Under the pieces are notes generated by a model, which worked only from the letters and a program-made list of their open reading frames with translations, searched no databases and was not told where the DNA came from. Below, piece after piece: positions 11,715 through 21,938 of a stretch of 64,000 nucleotides of DNA. A program made the position numbers and the translations under genes. Position 1 is the stretch's first letter. Every line of letters starts with the position of its first letter. The stretch is from Notospermus geniculatus (Eukaryota > Nemertea > Pilidiophora > Heteronemertea > Lineidae): the NCBI GenBank assembly GCA_002633025.1, contig NMRB01002087.1:1-64000 (forward strand), in the 5' to 3' direction.

Positions 11715-12826
11715 TTTGTTAATTCTGAAATCACAAACAGTCAGTCGTGAAATAAGGGTTAAACGATATATTACAGTCACCAACATTTATCATTCATTCA
11801 TACAGTAGAACCTCAATATTAAGTACACAGTCTGTCGGAAGAACAGTACCAAACTCTATAACCAAATTAAACATGTCCATGCAGTATGGAGTTTCTGCCA
11901 CCAAATTGTAGCATGTGCTGCCCTCTCTTGACCGAAGTATGAACAGCCACGTACAGGCTATATGAACTTTCAAAATTAATAGAGCACAAAGGGCACAAGT
12001 AGAAAAATTCGTTTTGTCTCAAAAGTACCAAAAGTGGACATACACCCTTTGTGGCTCTAGGCCCTTCATTTGTTGTCCACTGTGGACATGAGTTTTTCTT
12101 CCCTTTAGAAATTTGCTAGAATCGAACCCATACAAATCAGATTGAAGTTGTTGTTTATTTGATGCAAGTGGCATTAAATTGCCCACCTGACAAATAAAAA
12201 GAATCCTAATTTACGTCTACAGTAGCCCCGATTGGCTATAACCAGGAGGAACAATATATTCCTTTTCAAAATAAAATTATACATTTTTATGTTTACAGAG
12301 ATTCCAGTCCTAAATATGGTAAGTTTTTCTAACGTCCACACGGTGCATTGGTATGCAGCCCAATCTATGCTCACTCAGCACATTGAGGAATATCAGAGTA
12401 TACGAATGTTGTTATACATGTACTTCCTGAAACTGGTTCCCATCGTTTGCTTTCGGGGCGGTGAATTCCCAAGTGTTTTGAAGAAATCGTGGGGACGGTG
12501 GAAAAACACACCTGATATTCAGCATTTCCGAATGTAGTTTACATACAAATTACGGTATTCACAATCGTACAACAAGCAAAACCTCCCTATTATAGACACT
12601 GCACGAAGGCGACCTCTCTACTAAGGACCGTCATCTCCATTCCCGAATGGACCTGACCGTAAAGTGCTTTTAGGAATGTCCAGTCATTTTTGCACTCATT
12701 TGACCTAGTAATGGAACCTAGCCACAAGCCACAAATTGACCAGTTACGTCTCCATGCCAATAAACGACTAACCGACTTCTAATAGGACCTTGTTCAGGTC
12801 TATACTCTACCCGAGGTTACACTTAT

Positions 12827-13752
12827 GGCCGATTTAATAAACGTTTGCTAAGTTAACCATTGGCTCTATTTAACCCTTGGTTAACAAACCACTGGTTAAC
12901 CGATGTCCATTTTTCGATTTTATAAACACTTGTTTGTAATACGATGGTTAGGGAATCATTGGCTAACCGACGGTTCAGTCTGGCCATTGATCAGCTGCGC
13001 TTGGCGCGAACAAAATAATAAGTTGCAAAAAATCGCAAAGTCAGTAAAACCCGTTGCATGGGTGTTAGTGGCGAACCACGAGTGTCATTAAGTAATAATT
13101 CGTCAATTTCAGTGACAATCTCAATAACAGTGTCCTTTCTAAAACGGACTCTCAGTAAAATGTCCGCCTCATCATACTCTTCAAGAGGGTTACTCCTATC
13201 CCGAATCTGCCGGATACGCCGATCAAACCGCGTCCTCTCGGTCACGCAGGTCGGTTGATATGGAGCTTGTGCGGTGGCTCACAAAGTTTGCCACGTGCAT
13301 ATGAAGACGAACACACTCCACTTGCGCTGACAACAAAGTGCACCACGCGGGTCGCCGACGTCATTTGACGTCATTCTGAACGTCAAGATGGCGGATTTTT
13401 ATGTGATGACGTCATCTGCACAAGTTATTTCACACGCCAACCTTCAGACAGCAAAGGAAGCTGAATAGGCTCCGACAGAACTATGAACAGGCAGCGCTCC
13501 ACCAGCAAACCATAATTGGCTAACCCTGCCTCCGAGCAGGGTTAACTAATCTTTTGTCAACCTCAAATGTTGAGCATTGGTTAGCCAATGGCTTGGTTGA
13601 ACGTCTTTTGATGAAATCGACCGATGTCTAACAAACCATCGGTAAAGAAAGCCACTGGCTGACTACTGTTTATAAAATTCACCATTCCTAAACCACTGGT
13701 TAACCATTGACTAAGCATAACCAATGGTTAACTATCGTTTATTAAATCGGCC
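12827..13752. mobile_element. Harbinger-derived inverted-repeat element
   Basis: The ends GGCCGATTTAATAAACG and CGTTTATTAAATCGGCC are inverted. The subterminal regions are rich in GGTTAAC/GTTAACC words on both sides (12850-12905 and 13690-13735). A fragment of a PIF/Harbinger-type transposase lies in the middle on the minus strand. The usual 3-bp target duplication could not be confirmed. Confidence 0.7.
13011..13246 (-). pseudogene. PIF/Harbinger transposase, N-terminal fragment
   Basis: The frame reads through residues typical of the start of PIF/Harbinger (HARBI1-like) transposases: a basic leader, then RFRKDTVIEIVTEIDELL and LTPMQRVLLTLRFFAT, which corresponds to the family's helix-rich N-terminal region before the catalytic domain. 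Only about 75 residues remain. Directly after RFFAT the frame changes to unrelated sequence, and no DDE catalytic part follows, so an internal deletion removed the rest. It lies in the middle of matching inverted repeats (12827-13752), which supports origin from the autonomous parent of that element. The assignment rests on the remembered family pattern; the truncation is seen directly. Confidence 0.75.
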
Positions 13753-13940
13753 CATTGTAAGGTAAAATAAGAGCAAAAATGACTGGACATTCTGAAAAGC
13801 ATTTGCCACCCAGTGTTAATGGCTGACTGGCTTCAGCGGACACCGTGAAATAACTATTTATTTATACGACAACCTGACAGATAAGCCGTGGTTACACCAC
13901 ATAAAATCTTCGTGTCTTTTGCGGTCACACTTGTGAATTG

Positions 13941-13985
13941 CTGCGCTTCAAGAAACCCGTGTCTGAAAAACACGGGTTTCTGGAA
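13941..13985. repeat. Short hairpin
   Basis: AGAAACCCGTGT and ACACGGGTTTCT form a 12-bp stem with a small loop. ACACGGGT words recur nearby (14200-14225), so the surrounding 13.87-14.36 kb may be a decayed palindromic element. Confidence 0.6.
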
Positions 13986-14506
13986 CACGGCAATCTCGAC
14001 GTGCTTTTCGAAATCCCCTGTCTCATTAGTTCTTGAACACGGCTACAGATGGCGTAGCCATTAAGTGACGTCGTTTTCGCGCCTCCAACAATGTGGGCCA
14101 ATAGAGAAATGACTGAAGAGTCAGCGCATGCAGCGCAACTGTAGCCGGGCTACTTAACTACAATGTAGTAGTGTGACCTCTCGTCGGGATTTTCGCAAAC
14201 ACGGGCCCGGAAAAACACGGGTATTTCCAACAGGTGTAACAATCAAACCTGTTGGTCCAATTTTTGTTGTCCAATTTTGGTTGAGCGTGTGTATTGGCCA
14301 TTAGCTGTAATCTAGTGTTGTGCAAAGCACTATCTTTTGGCAAATGTGATCTGGTCACATTCCTGAGTTCCAATAAGTACCTTCAACCAGCCAGAACGAT
14401 GTGAAAAACACTATACCCCAAATTCACTTCCCTATTAGTCATGGACGGCCGAGGCCAGTCCCAAAAGGCAATCTTAGTAAGTATGGAGATTGCACTGTAT
14501 TTTTAT

Positions 14507-14567
14507 NNNNNNNNNNNNNNNNNNNNNNNNNNNNNNNNNNNNNNNNNNNNNNNNNNNNNNNNNNNNN
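14507..14567. other. Assembly gap (61 N)
   Basis: A run of 61 Ns. Single Ns also stand at 16425, 32537, 45302 and 49328; the first three are in or beside poly-G runs. Open frames crossing the gap are meaningless. Confidence 1.
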
Positions 14568-16388
14568 CTAGGCGGGGTTTTAATACTTTGCGCCATTTTT
14601 TGGAGTGTGCTCGTAAAGAGTTGTTGCAGGTACACCCTCAGTCAAAAATCAATGCCCAGCTAATTTTGTGGCATATCTCAATGAATCATGAATATTTGTC
14701 ATATCCACGTCTTCTTTTTAAACGCATAACGTAGGGTTACTTGGACACCTTTTAACACCACGAAACCGAATGAAAACTGTATTTTTGGGAAAAGTTTGAA
14801 ATTATTTTTGGGAAAAGTTTGAAATTTTGTCAAAATATCATGTTTTTTAATACCCACTTTTTCGGGTTGAAACTGGCACTTTTTTGAAGCCAATCTGTTG
14901 TTGGAGGATACGAATTTTCTAAATTCGAAATTGACCAACTTATTTACGATTCGTGTTGATTTTTCTGTGGAATAAAATCCCCGCAATTCCAGTTGACTCC
15001 AAGCCACATTTTAACAATACCCAGATCACGTGCTCAAATTCAATAAGTCAATTGAAGGCAAATGGGGGCCCTATTCAAACATGCGAGCCACTGTCATAAA
15101 GGCCTGCATTGGTACTTTCTGGGCACGATCACCGAGTGCAACAACAGCTAGGAATCCACAGCTAATTTTTTGCGTTGCGACTTGCTTTGCAACCAGCAAC
15201 TCGCCACCGAATACGATCATAAGGAACTGACACCAGTCGCCGACCGATTGCCTACTGAAATTAACCTCTTCTTCACCATAGGTGGAAATCACGTCTACCT
15301 CAGTGGTCCATTACGGCGATCGAGTGCCCAGTTGCAACGCGAGTCGCAACGCAAAAACAACTTGAAAAATCAATGGTGGATTCCCCGCCGTACGGGACTG
15401 GTATGTCATCAACAAGTATTCACCACTGGGTAATGCTAAAATTCTGTGACTTGAGAGACTGGAAAGAGTGGCAATAACTATGAAGACCAGTTTACAAAAT
15501 CCTCTGTGTAACTTTGCTTTTTTTAATGTTAATTTTAGCATTCTGAAAATTTCCATGTGTCAAGAAACAGAGTTGCTTCAAAACAGCGCCAGTTTCAATT
15601 GAGTATTCAAGTGAGTATTAAAAAATTTCACATTTTTGCCAAATTTCAAACGTTTGCCACTTGTTAAATTATTTCATGTTTTATGGCGTTAAAAGGTGTC
15701 CTAGTGGCCCTAGATTATGTGTATGAAAAGAAGACGTGGCCAGGAAAAAAATCATTAAGATATGCCGAAAAATTTGCTGGAAAATGACAGCGCCACTGGT
15801 TCTGTATTTTACAGGTTTGAATAAAAATTCCCTTTGCATCCACTGCCATGACTGCCAGTGCCTGATAGGCTATAATGCATCCAAACCGAACCCGCGGCCA
15901 ATTAAGGCAACGATTGCGGGCTACTTTCAATATCATAAAAGGTCCGGCCACGTCCGACTATGTGTGTTGTGGGCGGACGAACGCGGGAATTAATTGAGCA
16001 AGTCATTCCTGCCGTAAGTCTAGGCGACTTATCTTCAGTCAAAATCTCTGTGCATTGACCATCTACTTCTGATAGTAGGCCTACTCATTATGCACAGATG
16101 CATGCTATTGCTCAGTCACCGGTATGCAATGTCATAGTCATGATCTGTCAAAGTACACTCAAAGGAGGAACACACCTAACGCTGCGCAGTAGACGATGCG
16201 CAAAGTGCGTACAGAGCGGCGTGGTCAGATATCCCTGTCAAAATGGCAGCCCGTGCCTGTTTTTGTTTAGCGGAAAACTATAGTCTGTTTACACCATCTG
16301 GAGCTCGATGGGAGGACCCATGGTTGTCAGGCAGACCTTGGTATTGTTGGTGAATTCTGGCTATTGAAATGTGTTTCGTTGCCTTCCA
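14568..16388. other. Stretch without supportable gene
   Basis: A small tandem repeat (TTTTGGGAAAAGTTTGAAAT, two copies) is at 14785-14831. GTTGCGAC/CGCAAC words between 15150 and 15350 suggest a worn palindromic element. No coding family is seen on either strand. Confidence 0.4.
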
Positions 16389-16424
16389 AAAGTTTTGCTC
16401 CTCGGCGGCTGAACGGGGGGGGGG
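16389..16424 (-). repeat. Fragment of the AGTGGCGGATCC element
   Basis: The sequence from TTCCAAAAGTTTTGCTCC through CGGCGGCTGAACGGGG is the complement of the start of the element at 46734-46991. It ends at the poly-G/N, where the satellite begins. Confidence 0.6.
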
Positions 16425-16425
16425 N

Positions 16426-17196
16426 TGCAGTCATACAGGGCGTAGTAAGACCGATCACCCCATCGCATCCGTAAATAAAATTTGAGGGAGGGGACAAGAC
16501 GCGACGTCATTGTTTAAAATTTTATGACGGAGGAGGATGCGAGGGGAGGTCTCGGTGATCTACAACCCTGCAGCTGCTCCTGCAGTCATACAGGGCGTAG
16601 TAAGACCGATCACCCCATCGCATCCGTAAATAAAATTTGAGGGAGGGGACAAGACGCGACGTCATTGTTTAAAATTTTATGACGGAGGAGGATGCGAGGG
16701 GAGGTCTCGGTGATCTACAACCCTGCAGCTGCTCCTGCAGTCATACAGGGCGTAGTAAGACCGATCACCCCATCGCATCCGTAAATAAAATTTGAGGGAG
16801 GGGACAAGACGCGACGTCATTGTTTAAAATTTTATGACGGAGGAGGATGCGAGGGGAGGTCTCGGTGATCTACAACCCTGCAGCTGCTCCTGCAGTCATA
16901 CAGGGCGTAGTAAGACCGATCACCCCATCGCATCGGTAAATAAAATTTGAGGGAGGGGACAAGACGCGACGTCATTGTTTAAAATTTTATGACGGAGGAT
17001 CGAGGGGAGGTCTCGGTGATCTACAACCCTGCAGCTGCTCCTGCAGTCATACAGGGCGTAGTAAGACCGATCACCCCATCGCATCGGTAAATAAAATTTG
17101 AGGGAGGGGACAAGACGCGACGTCATTGTTTAAAATTTTATGAGGAGGATCGAGGGGAAGTGTCGGTGGCCCACACACTGACTGCAGCTGCACTGA
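16426..17196. repeat. Satellite: about five tandem copies of a 155-bp unit
   Basis: TGCAGTCATACAGGGCG starts units at 16426, 16581, 16736, 16891 and 17042 (periods 155, 155, 155 and 151), and a diverged partial copy starts near 17197. The first three units are almost identical; the last two carry GCATCGG for GCATCCG and a 4-bp deletion. Unit junctions carry the palindromic words CAGCTGCTCCTGCAG. Minus-strand frames here are repeat artefacts. Confidence 0.93.
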
Positions 17197-17910
17197 CAGT
17201 CATACAGGCGTGGACAACCGACCACCCCCAACGCACCTGTGAATGAATGAATATTAAGGGATAGTGTGAATGCTCTGTTGCGGCTGGAATGAGAATGAGA
17301 GTAGCAGGGAAGTGGTATCGTTTAATATGTCAAGATATACTGAGCAAATATGGTAAATGGTATGGTAATAAGTAAGGGTCGGTGACCTCCTACCCCCCCC
17401 CCCTCCATCAGGCAGCATCCGACAGGCACGGCCTGTACTTCCACTATGACAGAGGGAGACGGGAGGCACCGCCCGTCACATATTTCAAAGAAGGTTGAAC
17501 TGCCGAAACAGCTCGATAAAAGGTGGCAAGGAGACACCCCGCTAAACCTTAGTGTTACTCACCGCCGCCTGAACTAGCTCATTACGGTAATGCTATTGAA
17601 TGCCGAAGCGGAAGTTATTCAAGACGATTTTTCGTTGAACATTTGAAAAAAATAGTAAATTATACCATAAATTGTGATCAAATACCAGTCCAGGAAATTG
17701 TGCAATGAAACTGAATTTCTGGCTGTTCCCAAACTTTTGGAGGGTAGTGTATGTCGTGTTGAAATATGCACTTTGTCAAAAAAAGCAGAAAAAAGTACAA
17801 CAATCCAGTAAATTCAGTCATCGAGTCATCCAGGTTTTTCGAATGCCCTTAGATGTTGACCTATAGACTAACAGACAATTATCCGCCATTATATGCCCTA
17901 CCGAAAGTAT

Positions 17911-18555
17911 GGCAAGCCAAACGTTGCAATATTCAATACTACAAAATATTTTTGTTTCAAAAATATATTCATTCATGAATGTTAAATATTCATGAATGAA
18001 TTAATGAAAAATATTGATTCATGAAAAAGTATTCATTCATGGAAAAAATATTTGTTCATGAAAAAAATATATATTCCTGAAGAAATATTTCTTCATGAAA
18101 GAATTATTTATTCATGAAAAAAATATTTGCTCATGAGAAATTTATTTATTCATGAAAAAAATATATTTTCATGAAAAAGTTACTTATTCACGAAAAAATA
18201 TTTATTCATGGAAAGAAAATTTATTCGTGAAAAAATATGCATTCATGAACGAAAAATATTTATTTTATTTCCCGTTCGTGAATGAATATTTTTTCGTGAA
18301 TGGAATTTTTTTTCATGAATAAATGATTTTTTCATGAACAACTATTTTTTTCATCAACAAATAATTTTTTCATGAATAAATAATTTTTTCATGAATAAAT
18401 AATTTTTTCATGAACAAATAATTTTTTCATGAATCAATATTTTTTTCATGAATCAATATTTTTCATTCATTCATGAATATTTACCGTTCATGAATGAATA
18501 TATTTTTGGAACAAAAATATTTTGTAGTATTGAATTTTGCAACGTCTGACTTGCC
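17911..18555. repeat. AT-rich inverted minisatellite built on TTCATGAA
   Basis: From 17940 to 18245 the top strand repeats units like TTCATGAAAAAAATATT. From 18260 to 18520 the complement repeats (ATTTTTTTCATGAA). The ends GGCAAGCCAAACGTTGCA and GCAACGTCTGACTTGCC are inverted. The result is a 0.65-kb hairpin whose two arms are each tandem arrays of a roughly 19-bp, itself palindromic, unit. Confidence 0.88.
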
Positions 18556-18584
18556 AAATAGAATAGACGCACAAAAGTCAACAC

Positions 18585-18846
18585 AACGTATGATAATATA
18601 AAGGAAGTCAACTTCAAGAATTTTAGGCACAAATTTTCGCTACCCAACGGACCTTTTTCAAGCTCTGTCGCTTAACACTATGAAGATTCAGAACACATCT
18701 GTCGCTTAACACTATGAAGATTCAGAACACACTGTGTTCTTAATCTTCATAGTGTTAAGCGACAGAGCTTGAAAAAGGTCCCGTTGGGACCGAAAATTTG
18801 TGCCTAAAATTCTGGAAGTTGGCTTCCTTTATATTATGCAACGTTT
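18585..18846. mobile_element. 262-bp hairpin element
   Basis: The left arm, from ATGATAATATAAAGGAAGTC through GAATTTTAGGCACAAATTTT to CTGTCGCTTAACACTATGAA, is mirrored by the right arm ending CTTCCTTTATATTATGCAAC. Near the tip the segment CTGTCGCTTAACACTATGAA is duplicated (18665 and 18698). The stem-loop CTTGAAAAAGGTCCCGTTGG...CCGAAA recurs at 35216. Confidence 0.85.
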
Positions 18847-19574
18847 GGCCTGCCATACGAAAGCGCGCTGGCGAATATCATTCTCCAAGCGTGGGGTAAA
18901 TGGGCGGTAGGGGCATGTTACAACTCATAACGTTACACCGACGCATAATGTTACACTAGCGCATAAAACGTTACTGCTGTGACATTATATGCCGACCCAT
19001 CCAACTCATAATGTTACCATCGACGCATAATGTTACATTTTTTCTAAAGCAGAACGTTACACTTTTTTGACGCATAATGTTACACCTGATCCTAACGCAT
19101 AACGTTACACCGAGTTAACGCATAATGTTACACCAATGTCAAATAAGCAATTCGGCACTTTTATCACTGCAGCAAGAGGCCCATGGGCCCTGCGCTCAGC
19201 TGATTATGATCTGTCAACTCAAGAGGGTGAAAAGGGGGGGGGGGGGGGAGAGACAAATACGAATAACTCACGTTTTTAATTGTTATCAAGTAAATAAACA
19301 GGTTTTCGTCAGAGTGAGGAAATCATTGTCAGCAGGTTCTGGCCCATGTCACTTTATGCACCCAGCGGCCACATGAATTTTGCGTGCAACTACATGTGAA
19401 ATCCACAGGGTGCACCCTCTAACCCATGTCATTATGCCTTTAAAAGATATGAAGTTACTAACGAAGATCTCAACTTACGGAGGAGAATGCGAAAGCCAAA
19501 ATGGCCACCTGGCGGCCACATTAGAGATTACAGTTAACGTAACATAGATACGTATATTTATATCACTATGCCTC

Positions 19575-19675
19575 TGAAGGTTTTACCATTGGGTGGGAAG
19601 GGGTTTAATATCACTTGGTGAATGGTGACAGATATCTAATCAGACCCATTGGGTGGTAAGGGGTTATCAAAGGGT
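19575..19675. repeat. Copy of the GGGTGGGAAGGGGTT repeat
   Basis: CATTGGGTGGGAAGGGGTTT and TTGGTGAATGGTGACAGATA match the degenerate tandem family at 57813-58180. Confidence 0.65.
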
Positions 19676-19725
19676 CAAGGTCAACTTAACAATATTGTAA
19701 CATTATGCGGTTAAGTCGGTGAAAG

Positions 19726-19880
19726 TGAGTTTAAGAAAGCAAACGTTAACGCTAACGCTAACGATAATTACGTCAAAATGACGTCACCCCCAGAAGAACT
19801 ACAACGAATTCATTCGATGTGACGTCAAAATGATGTCATTAGCGTTAGCGTTAGCATTAACGTATGGTTTCTTAAACTCA
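19726..19880. mobile_element. 155-bp palindromic element
   Basis: TGAGTTTAAGAAAGCAAACG at the left is mirrored by CGTATGGTTTCTTAAACTCA at the right. The inner stems carry repeated GCTAACG/CGTTAGC and TGACGTCA-like cores. It is nested in the 18917-20193 element. Confidence 0.85.
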
Positions 19881-19883
19881 TTG

Positions 19884-20027
19884 GGGAGGTTTCGAAATCA
19901 AACGATAAACCAAAACTTTACGACAACGTTATTTTTCATACTACACATTAAGCAAATTTTGCATTGTCGGTACAAAAATAAAGTTGTCGTTAACGTTTAC
20001 CTTTATCGTTTCATTTCGAAAACTCCC
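19884..20027. mobile_element. 144-bp MITE, GGGAGG family
   Basis: GGGAGGTTTCGAAATCAAAC is mirrored, with small changes, by GTTTCATTTCGAAAACTCCC. The interior is rich in AACGT on both strands. It shares ends with 7044-7434 and 8747-8874 and directly abuts the previous element. Confidence 0.8.
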
Positions 20028-20196
20028 TATTATTATGTGTCAAAAACTGTAACGTTTAATATGCATTAGAAAAGGTGTAACATAATGCGTGGATTGTAAC
20101 GTTATGAGTTTGATGGATCAGCGTATAATGTTACAGCGGTAACGTATGCGTTAGTCTTACATTGTGCGTCGGTGTAACGTTATGAGTTGTAACACA

Positions 20197-20992
20197 CACT
20201 CACTGGCCATAATTATTGCAACATACGTTTTTTCTGGATTTCTCTCATGCCTTTACTAATTTTGCATCTATTCTCACGTATGTATGGGGGACCGACGGCG
20301 AAACATGGTGTTGGTCATACGGACTGAAAAATTTCACTTCTGATGAAAATATTGAGCCTTAAAAACGAAATATCAAAACATGAAAATGACAAAATCTTCA
20401 TGTGATACTGGATCGCTCCCTCCTTTTCACGACAATTAAGTCTGGGGATGAGCAATGATTAACAACAAAAAATTTGAAAAATACCAACTGCCAAGAAAGA
20501 TATTTGATATTATCAAAAATTATCAAAAAAATGAAAAAGTGAGATTTTTCATGAGATTACGCTGCTGACGTAAAGCTGACGTCCCATGTGTCCCACTATA
20601 CCAATTTCATCCAAAGAAAAGCCACAGTTATCAAGAAAATTGAACTTTTCTCGAAAAAACCTCGATTTTTCGCAAAATTGGGCATTTTTCTACGCTAAAT
20701 AACACGAAAACGATGAGACTTTTCAGCTTAATTTTTTCGCAGTTGTGAATGAATTTCCCTTGTCTTCAATCAGGAAAAAAGTTGGCAGTCTTGCACTTCA
20801 AAATGTTCGAGATCTCAAATCGGTGATATTCTGATATTTCCTTGATATATTCACTTTTCCTTAACGTTTTTCGAACCAACAGACTTATTACCCTTCAAAG
20901 TATCACAACCACATTTGAAAATCAAAGACCGATGACTGACTGCCGAGAAATTAAGAAAAAACCTATGTTGCAATACTTATGGCCAGTGAGTG
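20197..20992. mobile_element. 0.8-kb element with 27-bp terminal inverted repeats
   Basis: CACTCACTGGCCATAATTAT at the left is mirrored by ATACTTATGGCCAGTGAGTG at the right, followed inward by TGCAACATA/TATGTTGCA. The interior is AT-rich and has no transposase frame, so it is non-autonomous. The termini abut the preceding element. Confidence 0.8.
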
Positions 20993-21779
20993 TAAGTCGC
21001 CGCATAAGTAATTTTCGTCCGTCACGTCCGTTAGGTCGGTTAGCCGCAAGATACCTAAACGCAGACCCTTGTAGAAAACGTTAAGTGGTCGATTTTGTGG
21101 CAGAGTTCTGCAGAGCGAGTAAAAAAAAACAGGACACTTTTTAGAAGGCCTATTGTTTTTTGTGTAATAATATACTCAATTTTTGTTTGTACTTATGCAG
21201 CAACTCTTCCTGCATCTTTTGTTACCAGTCATGCTTGATTGGTTTTCATGCATGACTGCACATGTTACGATTAAGCGACAAGTGTGAAAGGTGATATGTT
21301 CCAACTGGACTTTTTTTATGGGGATATCTGAAAGCTCGGTTGTCTACAACACCACCAGCAAACCCGGATGACCTTCATCAGTGTATAATCTGTGAATGGG
21401 ACATGCAAATGACTAGCCTTTATTTTGTAAGAAGGAGTTGCTGAGCGAAGATTTGCATTCATCGAAATGGCCGCCATTTTTAGGATTAGGCCGCAGTTAC
21501 AGTGACAGCCACAGTGAAATGGAAACTCCAAATATAGGTTATATGTTGTTATTTTTGTTGATATCCATATCTGATCAGTTGGAGCATATCATATTTCACC
21601 TTTGTCCCTTAGTCGTCCAATGTGCAGTCATGGATGAAAACCAATAGAGCATTACTGGTAGCAGAAGATGTAGGAAGAGTTGCTGCGTAAGTACAAACAA
21701 AAATATATTATATTATTACACAACAAAACTATGGGCCTTTTAAAAAGTGTCTATTTTTACTCACTTTGTATTTGTAAAT

Positions 21780-21935
21780 TCGGTAATGTCGGGGGTAGGG
21801 AGCGTCATGTAAACTCGATAACGTCGGGGAGGGGGCGTCATGTAAACTTGGTAAATTTGGGGGAATGGGGCGTCCTGTAAAGTCTTAATGTAGGGGTAGG
21901 GGGTGTCATATAAAGTCGGTCATGTCGGAGAGGTG
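21780..21935. repeat. Degenerate minisatellite, unit about 35-40 bp
   Basis: Four units of the form GTCATGTAAACTCGGTAATG followed by TCGGGG-AGGG-GC run up to the stop codon of the large minus-strand gene, i.e. into its 3' flank. Units differ by several bases each, so the array is old. Confidence 0.7.
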
Positions 21936-21938
21936 GCG

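Larger units (their letters stand above)
12677..13795. mobile_element. Outer inverted repeat interrupted by the Harbinger-like element
   Basis: AATGTCCAGTCATTTTTGC at 12677 is mirrored by GCAAAAATGACTGGACATT at 13773-13791. These arms lie outside the 12827-13752 element. They suggest an older hairpin element into which the Harbinger-like one jumped. Confidence 0.55.
17903..18863. mobile_element. Outer palindrome enclosing two inner palindromes
   Basis: GAAAGTATGGCAAGCCAAAC at 17903 is mirrored by GTTTGGCCTGCCATACGAAA at 18843-18862. A second copy of the right end, GCAACGTCTGACTTGCC, lies at 18539-18555. The segment therefore holds one left end and two right ends around the two inner structures listed separately. 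Confidence 0.7.
18917..20193. mobile_element. 1.28-kb element with minisatellite-bearing inverted ends
   Basis: GTTACAACTCATAACGTTAC at 18917 is mirrored at 20174-20193. Both ends carry several copies of ACGCATAATGTTACAC or its complement (18940-19140 and 20068-20170). The interior holds two further hairpin elements (19726-19880 and 19884-20027) and a segment related to 57813-58180. No transposase frame is present. Confidence 0.82.

Noticed and set aside
16920-17126. Minus-strand frame over the 155-bp satellite
   Set aside because: The frame follows the satellite period and breaks in other copies.
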